A stretch of DNA of 64,000 nt, taken from Undaria pinnatifida. Taxonomy: Eukaryota; Sar; Phaeophyceae; Laminariales; Alariaceae. The stretch's first letter is position 1; every line of letters begins with the position of its first letter. Shown piece by piece: positions 1 through 11,119 of this stretch. Both the position numbers and the translations under genes were made by a program. The stretch is from assembly GCA_012845835.1 (NCBI GenBank), contig JABAKD010000028.1:12462717-12526716 (forward strand). The letters are read 5' to 3'. The notes under the pieces are model-generated. The model searched no databases, was not told the DNA's origin, and was given only the letters and a program-made list of their open reading frames with translations.

Positions 1-671
1 GCAATCTTACCAACCGTTTACAGTTCATACTAATCAAACGTCTACTTTTGATTGTAGAGCTCTATCCTCTGACTGCATAGCTGTATTCCAGGTACTCTAT
101 AGGATGAGCTCGTAGAAGCAAGGGTCAGACGCGTTGTATCATGGCGGCGCTCGGGGTGTATCCTTTCAGCCCGGCCCGCCTGTCGTACAGTAGCAGAAGC
201 TGCAATAGACATATTTAGTCATTTTTCCCACAGAGTCGCGAAAGTCAAACGGGTTTGTGCATACGAAGTATACCGGGTACAGCAGTAGCACCTGCGGGTT
301 TGTGCATACGAAGTATACCAGGTACAGCAGTAGCACCTGCGTAAATCACACGGGAGTTCTTGGTACCTAGCATCCGGCAAATATCCCGAGACGGCAGACA
401 TAAGCGCCGTCAGTCAGTCAGTCTTGTAGGAGCGCCCACACCAATAATAGTAAATTACGTCTAGACGGCAATCCGCCACAGATCAAGACGCAATCTCCTG
501 CCACCTTTGTTACCTGCTGGTAATCTAAACGGAGGAAAAGCAAAGATCAGGATATCGCGCCATTGGGGGGTGTTGTCTTGGTACCTGATCTCGATGTAGA
601 CGTTGAGGATGCGCTCGCTCCCTGCCGTGCTCAAAAACATCTCCACGCGACCACGGAAGGATACCAGTAAC
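1..671. other. no gene seen; contains a 45-bp tandem duplication
   Basis: I see no supportable gene here. Two adjacent 45-bp copies lie at 251-295 and 296-340. Each begins GGGTTTGTGCATACGAAG and they differ at about one base (CCGGG versus CCAGG). Short open frames on both strands follow the repeat and carry no recognisable domain. Confidence 0.6.
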
Positions 672-869
672 GTACAGTAGTAGCGGTCCCTCTACAGAAG
701 TGCCGGTATGTGCACTATAGAGGGAAACACCGGCACTATAAAAGCGACCGGCACTACTCCGTATAATGTCACTACCGGCTGTTCCCATCTGTGCCAAGTG
801 ATTCCACGGGCACTATAGCGGGCAACCGGCACTACTCAACATGCATTATAGAGGGACTTTTACTGTACC
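672..869. mobile_element. MITE-like element with imperfect inverted ends
   Basis: The left end reads GTACAGTAGTAGCGGTCCCT. The reverse complement of the right end reads GTACAGTAAAAGTCCCTC, giving inverted termini of about 20 bases with a small gap. The interior repeats the words CCGGCACTA and CTATAGAGGG in both orientations. Related CCGGCACT-rich stretches occur near 15120-15270 and 17080-17215, so this looks like a dispersed family. There is no coding capacity and target duplications were not resolved. Confidence 0.45.
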
Positions 870-2517
870 ACTACAGCGATGCCAGGTACGGTAACATTGC
901 GCAAAAAGTAATTCTTCAATATATGTTGCTAATAATAACTGTGCCTTTTATATTAGTTTCAAGGTGTAGAATGACACCAACAGGTCATGCTGATGTCCTC
1001 GAACCTTACATAAAACATTGGTACCAGATATCTGGTATCAAACACCTGATACATGCGAAACGTGGACTCGAAGAGTAAAGTGGAAAACATAAATTGCTGC
1101 GTGGGGCTGGGCACAACAACCAAAAAAAATCCTGGCGGCAGCCAAGGAAACTGGATCGGAACAGGACCCTGGTCGCGGCGACAACCATCGCCCTCCCTCC
1201 GGCTGGTGAGAGGACTGACGGAGGCACCCCCGGCGGGCCCCGCTGGAGGCGCCCTGCCGGATGCATGTTTTGACGCGATTTGGTTTCATAAAAAATACGT
1301 TGATGTTGGCACGTGGTATTGTGCGGCGTTTAAGTAGGACTAACGACATATGCTTTTTTGCCGGAACTCGTCCATGTACTGGCATCGTGATAGCTCCCTC
1401 TATTAATAGTGAGGGGAAATATACTGCCAGTAGATCCTAGCCCAGTACCCGGTTTTATAAACCGCTGCTATGTGAAACTGGTCGAACACCAAAATAAATT
1501 AGCTATGGTAGTCCTGAGGCAGTGCTCACACTCTCCGACTTTGGCGGATCTCTCCCGCTGCCGACCGCCTTCTCGCGCGGCTTTTTCGCCCGGGGGTTGA
1601 TTCCCCCACCTCGATCGCGCCCGTCGTTTACCGCGGATCCACCCGCGAGGCGCCGCACCCGCTCGCGCGAGGACCCGAGGCCGCAATCCACGACGGATTC
1701 TCCACAATCTACGAGGCTTTCCATGCCCTCTCGGCGATAAGGATTGCGCCCCCGCCACGGCCGGCACCGCCGATCTATTCGCGCGGCGCCGCACGCGCTC
1801 GCGCAAGGCCGGAACCTGCGACATGCTCTCCGCAATGTACGAGGACTTTCCCGCTCCCCCTGCGATTTGATGCAATGCCTCGCGACTGGAGCTATAGTGT
1901 GTCTTCGGGTGATAATTTCAGGTGCATACTCTGCGACCTCCGGTGCCCCGAGAGCGCCGGCCGCCTGGCCGGCGCCGCAGCCGTGGGGGGCTGCGCGGGA
2001 AGCCGTCAGCTCGCGATCTATGGCAGGGATGTAAACGCCCAGCAAGCACATGTCGCCCAGGTTTTGTTGCGATAACGCATGATACTCACGTTTAACATTT
2101 GTCGGCGAGAAAGACAGAGAATGCGAGACTGCAATGAACGAGTGCACACATCCGACAGATCAGATCCCTATAGATGATATATTGATCTATTGATGAACAA
2201 CGTATTTCAGGGAAGACAGATCCAGGGTCCACCGGTATGTGATCTGCATGGCAGATATATCATGTTGTGGGGAGAGAGCAGGCTGACCTGAATTACCTAG
2301 CACAGGATTCCTGGGGTCGGACCTGTTCTACACAGATTCTGCGCAACATATGACGCCATAAGGACAGATGCATTATAGGATCTACTGTAGATGATCAAGA
2401 TGACGATCTGTCCGACATGCAAACGAGTGCGACGATTGGAACAGTTCTGCTGGGTAGCTGCATGGGTGAGTGTCCTGCGGGTTGCAAGGCCAACCTTCTT
2501 TCCAGCTAACTGCTGTT
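870..2517. other. no gene assigned; GC-rich island with degenerate repeats
   Basis: Positions 1520-2050 are much more GC-rich than the surroundings and contain two degenerate copies of a GCGCCGCAC-CGCTCGCGC unit, near 1640-1725 and 1780-1850. Overlapping open frames of 70-214 codons exist on both strands, as expected of GC-rich DNA with few stops. None shows a domain or convincing splice sites. A CpG-rich regulatory region or a decayed exon cannot be excluded. Confidence 0.4.
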
Positions 2518-3809
2518 ACCCACGACTCGCGAGGGGGTATTTTAGGGTTTCGACATAAACATGTGTTTTGCAAGCGGGCATGTTTGACGCCTGGAAACTG
2601 AAAATACGAATCGTGTTGCTTCAGTTTTCGAGTTAGTGGTTATTGCTTGTGTTCGGTTGTGCGTCCGAGCGTCGGAGGTATTTCGTACCATGTAAAATGG
2701 TATTTCATAGAAGGTGCGGTCGAACCTCTCGCGAGGAGAAAAATGAGCCATCACACAACAACAGCCGCTGGACAGGGTATCGGGTGTGTGCCCGCAGATG
2801 AGATACGTGTGGTCGGGTGGTATCAATACAGAAATGTGGAGAGTACCCTCATAAACTTTTGCATACCGTTAACATCAAGGGCTTAGCCCCAAGCTTCGCT
2901 CCAACGCTAACACTTCGCGCACCACGCGAGTTGGTCGCCGGCGAAGACCCCTTGCGTTTTCATTTAACCTGATCTAATCCGTCTGATCTGATCTGATCTG
3001 ATCTGATACCTACCTGTTATATAAAGATATCCGAGCCTGTGATGACCCCACAGCTGTCCTTTCAATATCGTTTTCATCCGTGCCCCGGACAACCTAAATC
3101 CATGTATCATCAGGGATTAAACTGGCACTTGGCACTGTTGCTGTTTCGTGAGCGAAGACAATAATGTGCCTACCCACGACTCGCGAGCTCGCGAGGGGTA
3201 TTTTAGGGTTTCGACATAAACAACATGCGTTTTGCAAGCGGGCGTGTTTGACGCCTGAAAGCTGAAACTATACGAATCGTATTGTTTCAGTTTTTGAGTT
3301 GGTGGTCGTTGCTTGTGTTCGGTTGTGCGTCGGAGCGTCGGAGGTATTTCGTACCACGTAAAATGGCATTTCATAAGAGGTGCGGTCGAACCTCGCGCGA
3401 GGAGAAAAATGAGCCATCACACAACAACAGCGGCTGGACAGGGTATCGGGTGTGTGCCCGCAGATGAGATACGTGTGGTCGGGTGGTATCAAAACAGAAA
3501 TGTGGAGGGTACCCTCACAACCTTTTACATACCGTTGACATTAAGGGCTTAGCCCCAAGCTTCGCTCCAGCGCTAACACTTTGCGCATCACGCGAGTTGG
3601 TCGCCGGCGAAGTCCCCTTGCGTTTTCATCTAATCCGATATGATCTGATCTGATACCTACCTGACATGTAAAAATATCCGATCCTGTGATGACCCAAAAG
3701 TTGTCCTTTCAATCTCGCTTTATCCGTGCCCCGGACAACCTAAATACATGTACCATCAGGGATTAAATTGGCACTTGGCACTAATGGTGTTTCGTGAGCG
3801 AAGCAATAA
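2518..3809. repeat. tandem duplication, unit about 654 bp, two copies
   Basis: Copy 1 runs from about 2518 to 3160 and copy 2 from 3172 to 3809. Both begin ACCCACGACTCGCGAG, carry TTTAGGGTTTCGACATAAA and end near TTTCGTGAGCGAAG. Copy 1 has extra TGATC microsatellite repeats near 2985-3008. A 79-codon open frame occurs in both copies (2647 and 3313, plus strand), but many differences between copies change the residue, so there is no sign of protein constraint. The duplication looks moderately old. Confidence 0.8.
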
Positions 3810-3924
3810 GTACAGTAGTTATAAGTCTTCCGTCTGTCGTGTGCAAGCATCTATGCTGCGTATGGTATTACACGTCCCTTCGGTACGATTGTGTGAATCC
3901 CAAAAACAAATACCTTGTACGAAA

Positions 3925-4050
3925 TACAGTCCCAAAAAAAACTCACCCATATACGTAGTATATTACAAGTACCAACAACGCAGCTTGCAAAGATGAGTAT
4001 TGTCCTGAAATTCGTCGAACTCACGGCTGACGTCCTTGAAATATTTTCTA
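3925..4050 (+). repeat. dispersed family B module, copy B1
   Basis: This copy carries the family B signature: AAAACTCACCCATA, then ACAACGCAGCTTGCAAAG, then a peptide-like stretch starting at the ATG near 3993 (MSIVLKFVELTADVLEI when translated). The same module recurs in both orientations across the window, so it belongs to a mobile or amplified element rather than a host gene. Confidence 0.8.
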
Positions 4051-4921
4051 CTTCGAAGTATAAAATACCAGTAAAATACAGCCATCGACTTCGTGCCGGA
4101 TGTGCTCCATAGCTCGTTATTTCGACAGGCTACCCGCAGCACCGACACGCCTTGACCAAGCACAGGGTCGCGTATTTCGAGGCAAACCAGCACGAGATTA
4201 ATGGACATAGGGATATATATATATATCATAGGGTTAACAGATGCGTACTCAACAGATCGGGTGGATGGTCACGCATCGCAGTTCGCATTCTCTGTGCCTA
4301 TGATTTTTCACCACGAAATATAACGTCTTCATGCTGCGCAATGAGGCGATGATGATGAGGCGGCGATGGTGAGAGGGCTGATTCCGTGACCTGCCTACTT
4401 TCGGAATATGAGCCGTCGAAACATCCGACGAAACCCAAAACCAATTGGAGACCGATAGCTCGCCCTCTCGCTCCATGATCGGATAAACCGTATGAGAGCA
4501 TGATTGCTCTCTCACGACTGCCCACCAAGGCAACAAGGACAACAGGGTTAGCTGGACAGTCGGAGTGTGTCCGTCTATCGGCCCACGTAAGCAGAGCACG
4601 GCACACAAAACGAGACGACGCAAAGCAACTTGTTCTGTCTTGGAACATTCAAGGGCACTGCTGTCAGTACTGCCGCGGCCGTGGGTCCATTCTGTTGGCA
4701 TCTCGCGAACAAATGGCGTGCACTACGAAAACGGCAACGAGGCAGACGGGTGGACGAGGCATGTCCAAGGCATGTTATGTCTGGTAATGGTGCTAGATCG
4801 AGCTACCGTACGGGCGTGCTTCACGGCTGTCGCACTACTGCCGTGCACGGATGTGCTTTCGACCTGCGGCGTGAAAGCAGGGCGTGGTGGAAAAACGAAA
4901 GGCGGCACAACGCAAACTCAC
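4051..4921. other. no gene assigned
   Basis: Open frames up to about 150 codons occur here on the minus strand (4249-4701) without recognisable domains. One minus-strand stretch near 4780-4870 reads like coding sequence (VESTSVHGSSATAVKHAR) behind a pyrimidine-rich CGCAG acceptor. Its frame does not match the candidate exon just upstream at 4922-5027, so no model is offered. Confidence 0.3.
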
Positions 4922-5027
4922 GAGGACTGGCTTTCACCGTGCCGGAACTATTGAGCTCCATGCCATCCCCGTCCGTCTTGTGGGCAGAGGGCTTCCGCTT
5001 TTGCGATGCCTTAGATCCCCTAGTCAT
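4922..5027 (-). CDS. candidate first exon, basic hydrophilic protein, function unknown
   Basis: On the minus strand an ATG at 5027 opens a frame of 35 codons starting MTRGSKASQKRKPSAHK. It ends in a strong splice donor, GTGAGT, whose first base is 4921. The composition (Lys, Arg, Ser, Thr) would suit a nuclear or disordered N-terminus. The exon leaves phase 1. A good acceptor lies about 50 bases downstream, but the frame after it hits a stop within eight codons. This is therefore either a short gene, a wrongly placed second exon or a decayed gene. No family is recognised and it is offered with low confidence. Confidence 0.25.
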
Positions 5028-5467
5028 GATGATCCCCTTGATCGTAGCAGATGCAGCAGTCGTATACTCTCCGCTCCAACCTTGGGCAACGAAAACGAAA
5101 CACAAAACCAGGGGTTTCCACCTGAAAAAGTAGCTTTAGAATATTGCATGGTCTTCATGGACCCCGGGGATACAAAAGATGAAGATCCGATGACTCCGAG
5201 ATTTGAGATTCGGCTGCTGCCGCTTCCCTTTGCAGTGTGTAATAACTTGCGTGGGAGACCACCACATTGCATTCTCTTTTCTCCCACCGTCCCACAGGCG
5301 AGAACCAACTACGCCCAGCAGCCATCACCACAGCACAGCAGTAGTAGCAACCCAAGAGTTACACCACCCGAGCGCAGGCAGTTGCGCATGGAAGTGTTTG
5401 GCCAAGGCATCACCAATGCGAGTTCTGAGCAAAGTTCGGAGGAGCTTAAGCCAGTCAGGCGGAGATC

Positions 5468-5722
5468 ATGGCTCTGTCGTCGGCTAGCTCATCCGCGCCT
5501 TCCCACGTCCTCAACAACCACGGAGCGCGGAGCATGCCCCGGGGGCGCCACACAGGTAAAAGTCGGTAAAGGCGATATCTACGGTGGGCGCATAGATTGT
5601 CCTATTTGTATCTTCTTCTACCTTCTTGAGATGCTCCAGCTATGAGCGGCAGCGTGCTGGCACGGCTAGCGCTGGCTGTAGGGTGGAAGTTCTTTCGACT
5701 CTTATTTATTGTCAGGTCTTGA
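5468..5722 (+). CDS. candidate two-exon gene for a 57-residue tail-anchored-like protein
   Basis: The ATG at 5468 opens an exon to 5555 followed by the donor GTAAAAG. A pyrimidine-rich tract and CTCCAG acceptor end at 5639, giving an 84-bp intron. The second exon, 5640-5722, joins in frame and ends in TGA. The deduced protein of about 57 residues has a Ser/Ala/His-rich N-terminus (MALSSASSSAPSHV) and a hydrophobic C-terminal stretch (LARLALAVGWKFFRLLFIV). That pattern resembles a tail-anchored membrane protein. No family is recognised. A longer frame on the same strand (4884-5645) overlaps it but shows no domain. The splice pair and phase support the model, while the small size keeps confidence low. 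Confidence 0.3.
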
Positions 5723-6408
5723 GCACATGTTGTGATGATGCCCGGGGTGTCTCTCTCGTGTCATGCCGGCAAAGTCTCGCAGCTCGCGACTACTCGTGAC
5801 ACGGAGCAGTGAGAGAAGATCCCCGCTATAGCAAACGGGGTAGGTTTGCGCGCGCAGGGAGGGGCTAGACGAGCTTCCTAGGCTGCCGGCAAGGCGGCGT
5901 GCTTGTCGTTGGATCTCGACATGCATGTGATAGAGCAGTGCTTAGCATGTTGCAGTCGTGCTTCTGATTCTCAGAACCCGCTCTCGGCCGCTTTGGGCAA
6001 ACGTCGCGGTGCACACGGTCAGCCAAGGTAGCCACTGATAGATCACAGCAATTCGCGTATGGTGCACAACACATCATCGTAACGCAATAAGATAGAATAG
6101 AGCAAGAGCCCCTCTCCCTCTTTGTCAGCTGCTGCTGCTGTTGCCTTGCTAGGCGGGTTTTGTACGTGGAACTCTTTACATCTAGAAGCGACGTCTTTTG
6201 CTACGAGTACTACAGCTGCTGCTGTGCTTTTTGCTTGTACTCTTTCGGCCCAGGTCAAATTTGCCCTTGACGACGACGCCCCTTGGCAAACAAGCAGGAA
6301 CAAACAACCCACAAACTCAAAACAAACGAAACACGCGACCAAATTGCTTCTTTCTTTTTCCCTTGCTTGTCCTCTCTCCTATTCAATGCTCCATCGTTGT
6401 AGCTGGCC
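5723..6408. other. no gene seen; probable 5' region of the 6.4-kb exon
   Basis: Nothing supportable is coded here. The stretch just before 6409 is rich in short pyrimidine runs (TTTCTTTTTCCC, CCTCTCTCC), as often seen in eukaryotic 5' leaders. No TATA box is clearly placed. Confidence 0.4.
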
Positions 6409-6749
6409 ATGATGGACAAGCTGGACAAGCAAGCCAAGCAGCAGCCGGTGCAACGGTCCCAAAGCTGCGGCGGATTGCTCTGGGCTCTAACTCCCAACGA
6501 CTCAGCCTCCTCTCCGACCATCTCCAAGTGGACACCCCCCCTCTCTCCGACTAGTAGCGGCAATAAATCTGCAGCCAAACGCTCGGGTGCGGGCGGAGCT
6601 GAGGTTGACTCGCGACCCACTGCGGCGGAGGCAGTGGCTATGCTGAAGCGATCGGGGGTGCCCTCTCTGGAGGGAGTGCAGATGCTGAGGCATATGGTGG
6701 GAGCTGCGCCGAGGGCATGGGTTCGCGATTTTAAGATTCGTGGAGGAAG
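6409..6749 (+). CDS. exon of a diaphanous-type formin-like protein (GBD/FH3 start)
   Basis: Tandem ATGs at 6409 and 6412 follow stops, and the frame runs 113 codons to a strong donor, GTGAGT, at 6750; the exon leaves phase 2. The first ~70 residues are Ser/Pro-rich and look disordered (MMDKLDKQAKQQPVQRSQSC). The last ~45 fit the start of the formin GTPase-binding/FH3 repeat: a helix near LKRSGVPSLEGVQMLRHMVG, then the hallmark pattern P-x-x-WV-x-x-F-x-x-x-G-G (PRAWVRDFKIRGG). In characterised diaphanous-related formins this region binds Rho GTPases and the C-terminal autoregulatory tail, controlling actin nucleation by FH2. No later FH3, FH1 or FH2 exon was found downstream, so the gene is either spread over long introns or broken. 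The match is from memory of the family pattern, not from a search. Confidence 0.5.
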
Positions 6750-8367
6750 GTGAGTGTGTTATTCGTACAGTATTGCAGCATCAGTTGCTTGTTGTGTATG
6801 TTACCTGGAACAGGTACTTGTGCGTCGTACGCACGAATCACAGCATATTCTCGATGCTCACTCGTATGATACATACCGGCAGGTAGAGTACTTAACAGGT
6901 TTGTTTGCAATGCTGTGATACGCACCAGCGGGTACAGCGTACTGCGAGGCAATTGATCACGGTAATCTACCAGGTACGATATGGTCTACCTGGTCTGTAT
7001 GAGTATGGTACCCGACATATGGTACACGGGCTTCAGCCTCCTTGCTGCCCAAAGCTTGCTGGATTTTGGAGCAAATCTTGATCTTACTACGAGTAGGTGC
7101 ACTACCCGTCATGAGGATCCTACTGTTGATGGGTTGGGTTTCTCCCACGGGCCAGGAGAGGGCTGTTCAAACTCCAAATTGCACCTCCTACGGCAGTACA
7201 TGCTTGGTTTGCTAGCCGTTTGTGCACCGGTTCCCGTTGTGTCTGTCTATCCTGGGATTCCTTTGCTGATCTGTCAACAAATATGACCTGGTACTACTAC
7301 CTGTTAACCAAACACCGGGTGCAGCGTAGTGTGCTCGCACTAACGGAAAACATAGCAAACTGTAGCCATGCGTAAGCTATGATATGACGATAGATACAAG
7401 TTGCAGTACTTTGTGTAGTATGCGCTAAAGGGTGCTACCCTGTATATACTGCAGCTGTAACAGTTAGTAAACGATGGATGCTTTCCATGATCACCTCCAA
7501 ACCATTGTAGCAACCACCATGCTGTCTGTCGATGTTATCCATGCGTGCATACTGAATATTATGAGGTTAGCTACATGTGATACGTACCAACAGTTGTCAG
7601 AGAGCTCTGTATTGACTCCGTACGGAAGACTCGTCTCCCGTCTCTCCAACCTGCTGCGATTTTTTGCGTTTCGGGACAAAGCAAAAGGTGCACTAGAAGA
7701 GGCTACCACCATGGCGACCTATAATAACTTGTACCCAAACAACGGCGAGTGCTGTTATGATATCATACCAAGAAGAGCGTGCAGCGGCAGTGAAGGTGTA
7801 ATCACGCTGCGCTTGTCTGGCACCTCCTTGCGTGATAATTCGATACAACGGTGTAGATCATTCTCTTATCATGCGGAGTTAGTTTTCCAGCAGCCGGGGC
7901 TGCAAGCGCCACTTTTTTCTGCTATTTTTTTTTTTTTCGCGGCTTTTGTCCCTGAAAGCTGTCAAATGCAGCTAAACTTACGAACCTATTGAGAGTGATT
8001 ATACGATACGAGGATGTGTATGACAGAGCTTCTCGTACGTTGCGTTTTTGGGTTTGTGGATTTTCGGGCGTTGCGTCGTGGCGTATTATATCGTATTTCC
8101 TTGTCATGACATGATACGTGGTTATGGTTACGTCGTCGTCGTCGTCGTTGTACTTTTGGGAGGGCGGTCGTAGCTCATGAGCTAGCGCCTAGATCGGAAG
8201 ATGACGGATAACGGATGACGCTTCTCGTCTTATAATGTACCACTTCGAGTACGTTCCTTTCGTATTCGTTACGTTCCAATCTCACCGAAAATCACCAAAA
8301 TAACGTCGAAATGTTTGTATGCAACACGCGAGCTCAAACTGCTGGCGTTTAATGCGAAAGTTTCGTT
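6750..8367. other. no gene assigned; intron or intergenic DNA
   Basis: If the 6.4-kb exon is live this begins its first intron. An open frame of 172 codons at 7474-7992 shows no FH3-like repeat and ends in a T-rich run, so I did not call it. The region carries many short TACCAGGTA-type words, as elsewhere in the non-coding part of the window. Confidence 0.35.
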
Positions 8368-8571
8368 GTTTTTTTTCATCCTCCGGCGGATGGGGAAAAA
8401 AAATGCTCAAGCTCACCACACTTCCACGTATTTTCATACGCGTCGTGTGTCGATTTAACTCAGTTGCTTTCGCAACCCAACTCTAGCTGGCGGACCCTTC
8501 GGATCCCATTACTCTGTGTAGTGATAGCGTGGGCTGTCCCTATCAGTGGTCCTCGTTACAACCCCGGCAGC
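8368..8571 (-). mobile_element. SINE2 retroelement, copy 1
   Basis: Read on the minus strand the element ends in CATCCGCCGGAGGATG, a small stem-loop, followed by poly(A) (poly(T) at 8369-8376 on the plus strand). Its body contains TCACCACACTTCCACGTA in plus-strand reading and matches 10040-10250, 12993-13117 and 56499-56720. A tail of A's, a shared 3' end and one 5'-truncated copy are typical of retroposition. No protein is coded. Confidence 0.7.
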
Positions 8572-8823
8572 GCAAGCTATAGTTGTACACGGGTGCGTGT
8601 GTATGTCGACCCGGCCTGTCCCCTGAGGGTCAGGTTCGGTGGAGATAGCCACCCGGAATGTCAAATTTCCTATTTTCTTGTTCTGTCGAGTTTCCATTCA
8701 TATCACCCCGGCCCCCCTCTGTTTTTTTTTCCCATGTTTTCACCTGGTGTCAAAAGTATTAGTTTAGGTGGAAGATTGGAATGCGGAAGATTGAGCACTA
8801 TTGGACGTACATCGTAATCGCAG

Positions 8824-8913
8824 TTAACGCCTTCACCACTGGAAAGCCTTTTTGGGTTGCAAATTTACTCGAAGTTACTATAGGGAGGGATTTTGGGGCT
8901 CTAAAGGGGTTAA
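8824..8913 (-). mobile_element. TTAA-flanked 90-bp MITE, copy 1
   Basis: The element is bounded by TTAA at 8824-8827 and 8910-8913. The right end reads CTCTAAAGGGGTTAA in plus-strand reading, and the left end is a mutated counterpart (CGCCTTCACCACTGG). It matches the family core with the words CCAAGTAATTT and GGGTTTCCAGTTGC, here in reverse and diverged. TTAA target use and CCC/GGG termini fit a piggyBac-type non-autonomous element. Confidence 0.7.
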
Positions 8914-10039
8914 TAATCTGGGGTTGGAAGATTGAGCACTTTTGGACGTACGTCGTGATCAGTCGCAGTTATCTGTTTTTTTGTTCGTGGAACGGTAGTG
9001 AAGGAGGCGTATTTGGTCCAGTTTAATAGAGGTGTCGACTTCCATTGATGAACATCCGTGTATGCAAATACTAAGTAAAACCCTGCACACCTCGAGATTG
9101 CTATTATACCGATTGGCACCCTGGTCCCACCCAGACCTCTGCCAGACCTCTGGCATCCTAGTCCCACTCGGACCTGTGGCCTCCCTGCAAAGTGACCCAG
9201 GGTATGATGATAGCTAGCCGCCGGCAGGGCCCAGCACCCTGACCCTCAAAATGACTAAGGCAAGCAACAAATGAATACCCTCACCCCCCCCACCCCCCCC
9301 CAGCCCTCCTCCTAATCCACCAAAACCGAGAGTTTCTACCGAACGGCCACAGCAAAAAGCAACTTAAACTACAGCAGTATGTGCATAATCGCAACATAAA
9401 CATCCCGTAAGAGGGTGTGCAGATTGCAGAGTTTCCTTATTTTTCACCCGGAGTTTCCACCATACGGCCACATCCAAACGCAAAATGCACGACAACCAAT
9501 TGACTACAACATAATCTATAGAGCGTGTGCAGGGGTTAAACGGCCACAGCCAAAAACATATTTGACGACAATCTAACTTGGGGTTAGGGTTGTGGGGTTG
9601 TGGGGTTTCCACCGTAAGACCATGGCGTAAAGCCAACCACCGTACGTGTATACGACCAAAATAAACTACTCGTACAATAGAGGGTGTGCAGGGTTAAATT
9701 ATAGCACAGGGTGTGCAATTAGTGCTCCCCGTCTTTTGGTGGTGATCGAACGCGACGCGCGCGCCAGCGATTGGCTGCTTGCTGAGCGCAACGAACGACC
9801 GATTGTTTGTTTGGCAGCTTCAGCCCCGTCCCCGCCCTTTGGCTGTTCTCCGTTTTGCATGTAATACATACGAGTATAATTCAGCAATTATTGTGGAAGT
9901 GACAACCAAATTGTTGAATTGCGACATGGAATCCGAGAAATGAGAACTCTGCATCAATCAATCCTCAAGAATCCCCATGGGTACGAATACTCTGCTTTTT
10001 GCGTGCTTTTCTTTAGTTTTTGCCTCTGAAAAAAATAAC
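8914..10039. repeat. degenerate tandem repeats around 9329-9720, otherwise no gene
   Basis: Words such as GAGTTTCCACC, ACGGCCACA, AACATAA and GGGTGTGCAG recur three times at uneven spacing of roughly 90-170 bases. A C-rich tract lies at 9283-9300. Open frames are short and without domains. Confidence 0.4.
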
Positions 10040-10250
10040 AGGGTAGGGTAGTAACGGGGGCCGCCGGTAGGGACAGCTCGACAGCTCGCGCTGTCGCTAC
10101 CATGGGAACCGAAGGACACCCCAGCTAGCGCTGGATTGCGAATGCAATTGAATTCAATGTACACACGACGTGTATGAGTACACGTGGAAGTGTGGTTCCC
10201 AAGCCTTATTTTTTCCCCATCCGCCCGAGGGTGAATAAAAAATAAAATAG
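10040..10250 (+). mobile_element. SINE2 retroelement, copy 2 (near full length)
   Basis: This is the plus-strand copy. It starts near GGGTAGTAACGGGGGCC, passes GCTAGCGCTGGATTGCGAA and GTGGAAGTGTGG, and ends CATCCGCCCGAGGGTG followed by an A-rich tail. The arrangement agrees with the reversed copies at 8368, 12993 and 56499. It lies about 25 bp from a SINE1 copy that points the other way. Confidence 0.7.
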
Positions 10251-10274
10251 AAGGTGGAGTTGGCTTTAAATTCG

Positions 10275-10553
10275 CGCTTTTCAGCTCCTGGACAAGCCGT
10301 GGTCACAGGCGTCGTCCCTTCTTCCCCCCGGTTCTTGCCTTCAATTGTTAGGGTGCATAGGGTTCAGCAATCTCTCTGCTCGTCGGGTTTTCATCGAGTG
10401 TTGCTAACTCACGCTCTCGCGTTATCCGCAAGTCAATTTGTGCACAAGAAAAAGTCCCTACTATTGTATGCGAGTATGCACTCGGGGGGGCTCGGACTGA
10501 CGAAACTGCCTATACCAAGCTCGAGGATAACCTGATACGCCACCGGGGCGGCC
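10275..10553 (-). mobile_element. SINE1, tRNA-derived SINE, copy A
   Basis: On the minus strand the head reads GGCCGCCCCGGTGGCGTATC, containing a pol III A-box-like TGGCGTATCAGG. A B-box-like stretch follows, recognisable as the AGTTCGA word in sister copies and slightly altered here. The body (GCGAGAGCGTGAGTTAGCAA) and the tail region (TGTGACCACGGCTTGTCCAG) match the four other copies. The 3' poly(A) is missing or replaced. Confidence 0.75.
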
Positions 10554-10830
10554 GAGATTGGTGGGACCTGGCGAATAACACCAACTACTGTAAACTGCAG
10601 TAGCCAGGTATCGTTTTGATCACCGTATGATACTTACCACTTGCCAGAGGTATGGTGTGAAATTAGTTTTATATGAAACTGGCGTACTCGTACACTGGTA
10701 CCTACCTGGTACACAAAGTTACCCGGCACTGGTAATAAATGATAAAATAAAATGGTCATTGGCGCGATATGTGATATGGTGACGAACGTTAACGGTGACG
10801 AGGTTGTGAACGACATATATATATATTTTT

Positions 10831-11021
10831 TTTGTCACACTTGTACTTTCCAGCATCTGGACAAGCAGTGGTCACAGGTGTCATCCCTTCTTTCCCCGGT
10901 TCTTGCCTTCAATTTTTATCGCGCATAGGATTCAGCAATTCCACTGCTCGTCGATTATTCAGCGAGTGTTCCTAACTCACGCTCTCGCGCTTTCCGCAAG
11001 TCAATTAGTTCGCAAGAAAAA
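10831..11021 (-). mobile_element. SINE1, copy B (tRNA head missing)
   Basis: Only the tRNA-unrelated body and 3' end are present. The body word TGTGACCACTGCTTGTCC and the poly(T)/TATATA stretch at 10817-10832 (an A-rich tail on the element strand) identify it. Loss of the 5' head is what incomplete reverse transcription gives. Confidence 0.65.
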
Positions 11022-11119
11022 AATAAATCATTCCGACCATCGACTGACATTGATTGCTCTTGTACCAGGTATCCGGTTTTTAGGGCCCGTGAACAGCGAC
11101 CCGAAAACGACGATTGCGA

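Noticed and set aside
1503-2147. A 214-codon minus-strand open frame
   Set aside because: It lies in a GC-rich island where stops are rare on all frames. It contains degenerate DNA repeats and has no domain or splice support.
2647-3552. A 79-codon frame present in both copies of the 654-bp duplication
   Set aside because: Most differences between the two copies change the amino acid, so there is no protein constraint. The shared frame is explained by the duplication.
4884-5645. A 253-codon plus-strand open frame
   Set aside because: Composition is uneven, no domain is visible, and a better-supported splice model overlaps its 3' end in another frame.
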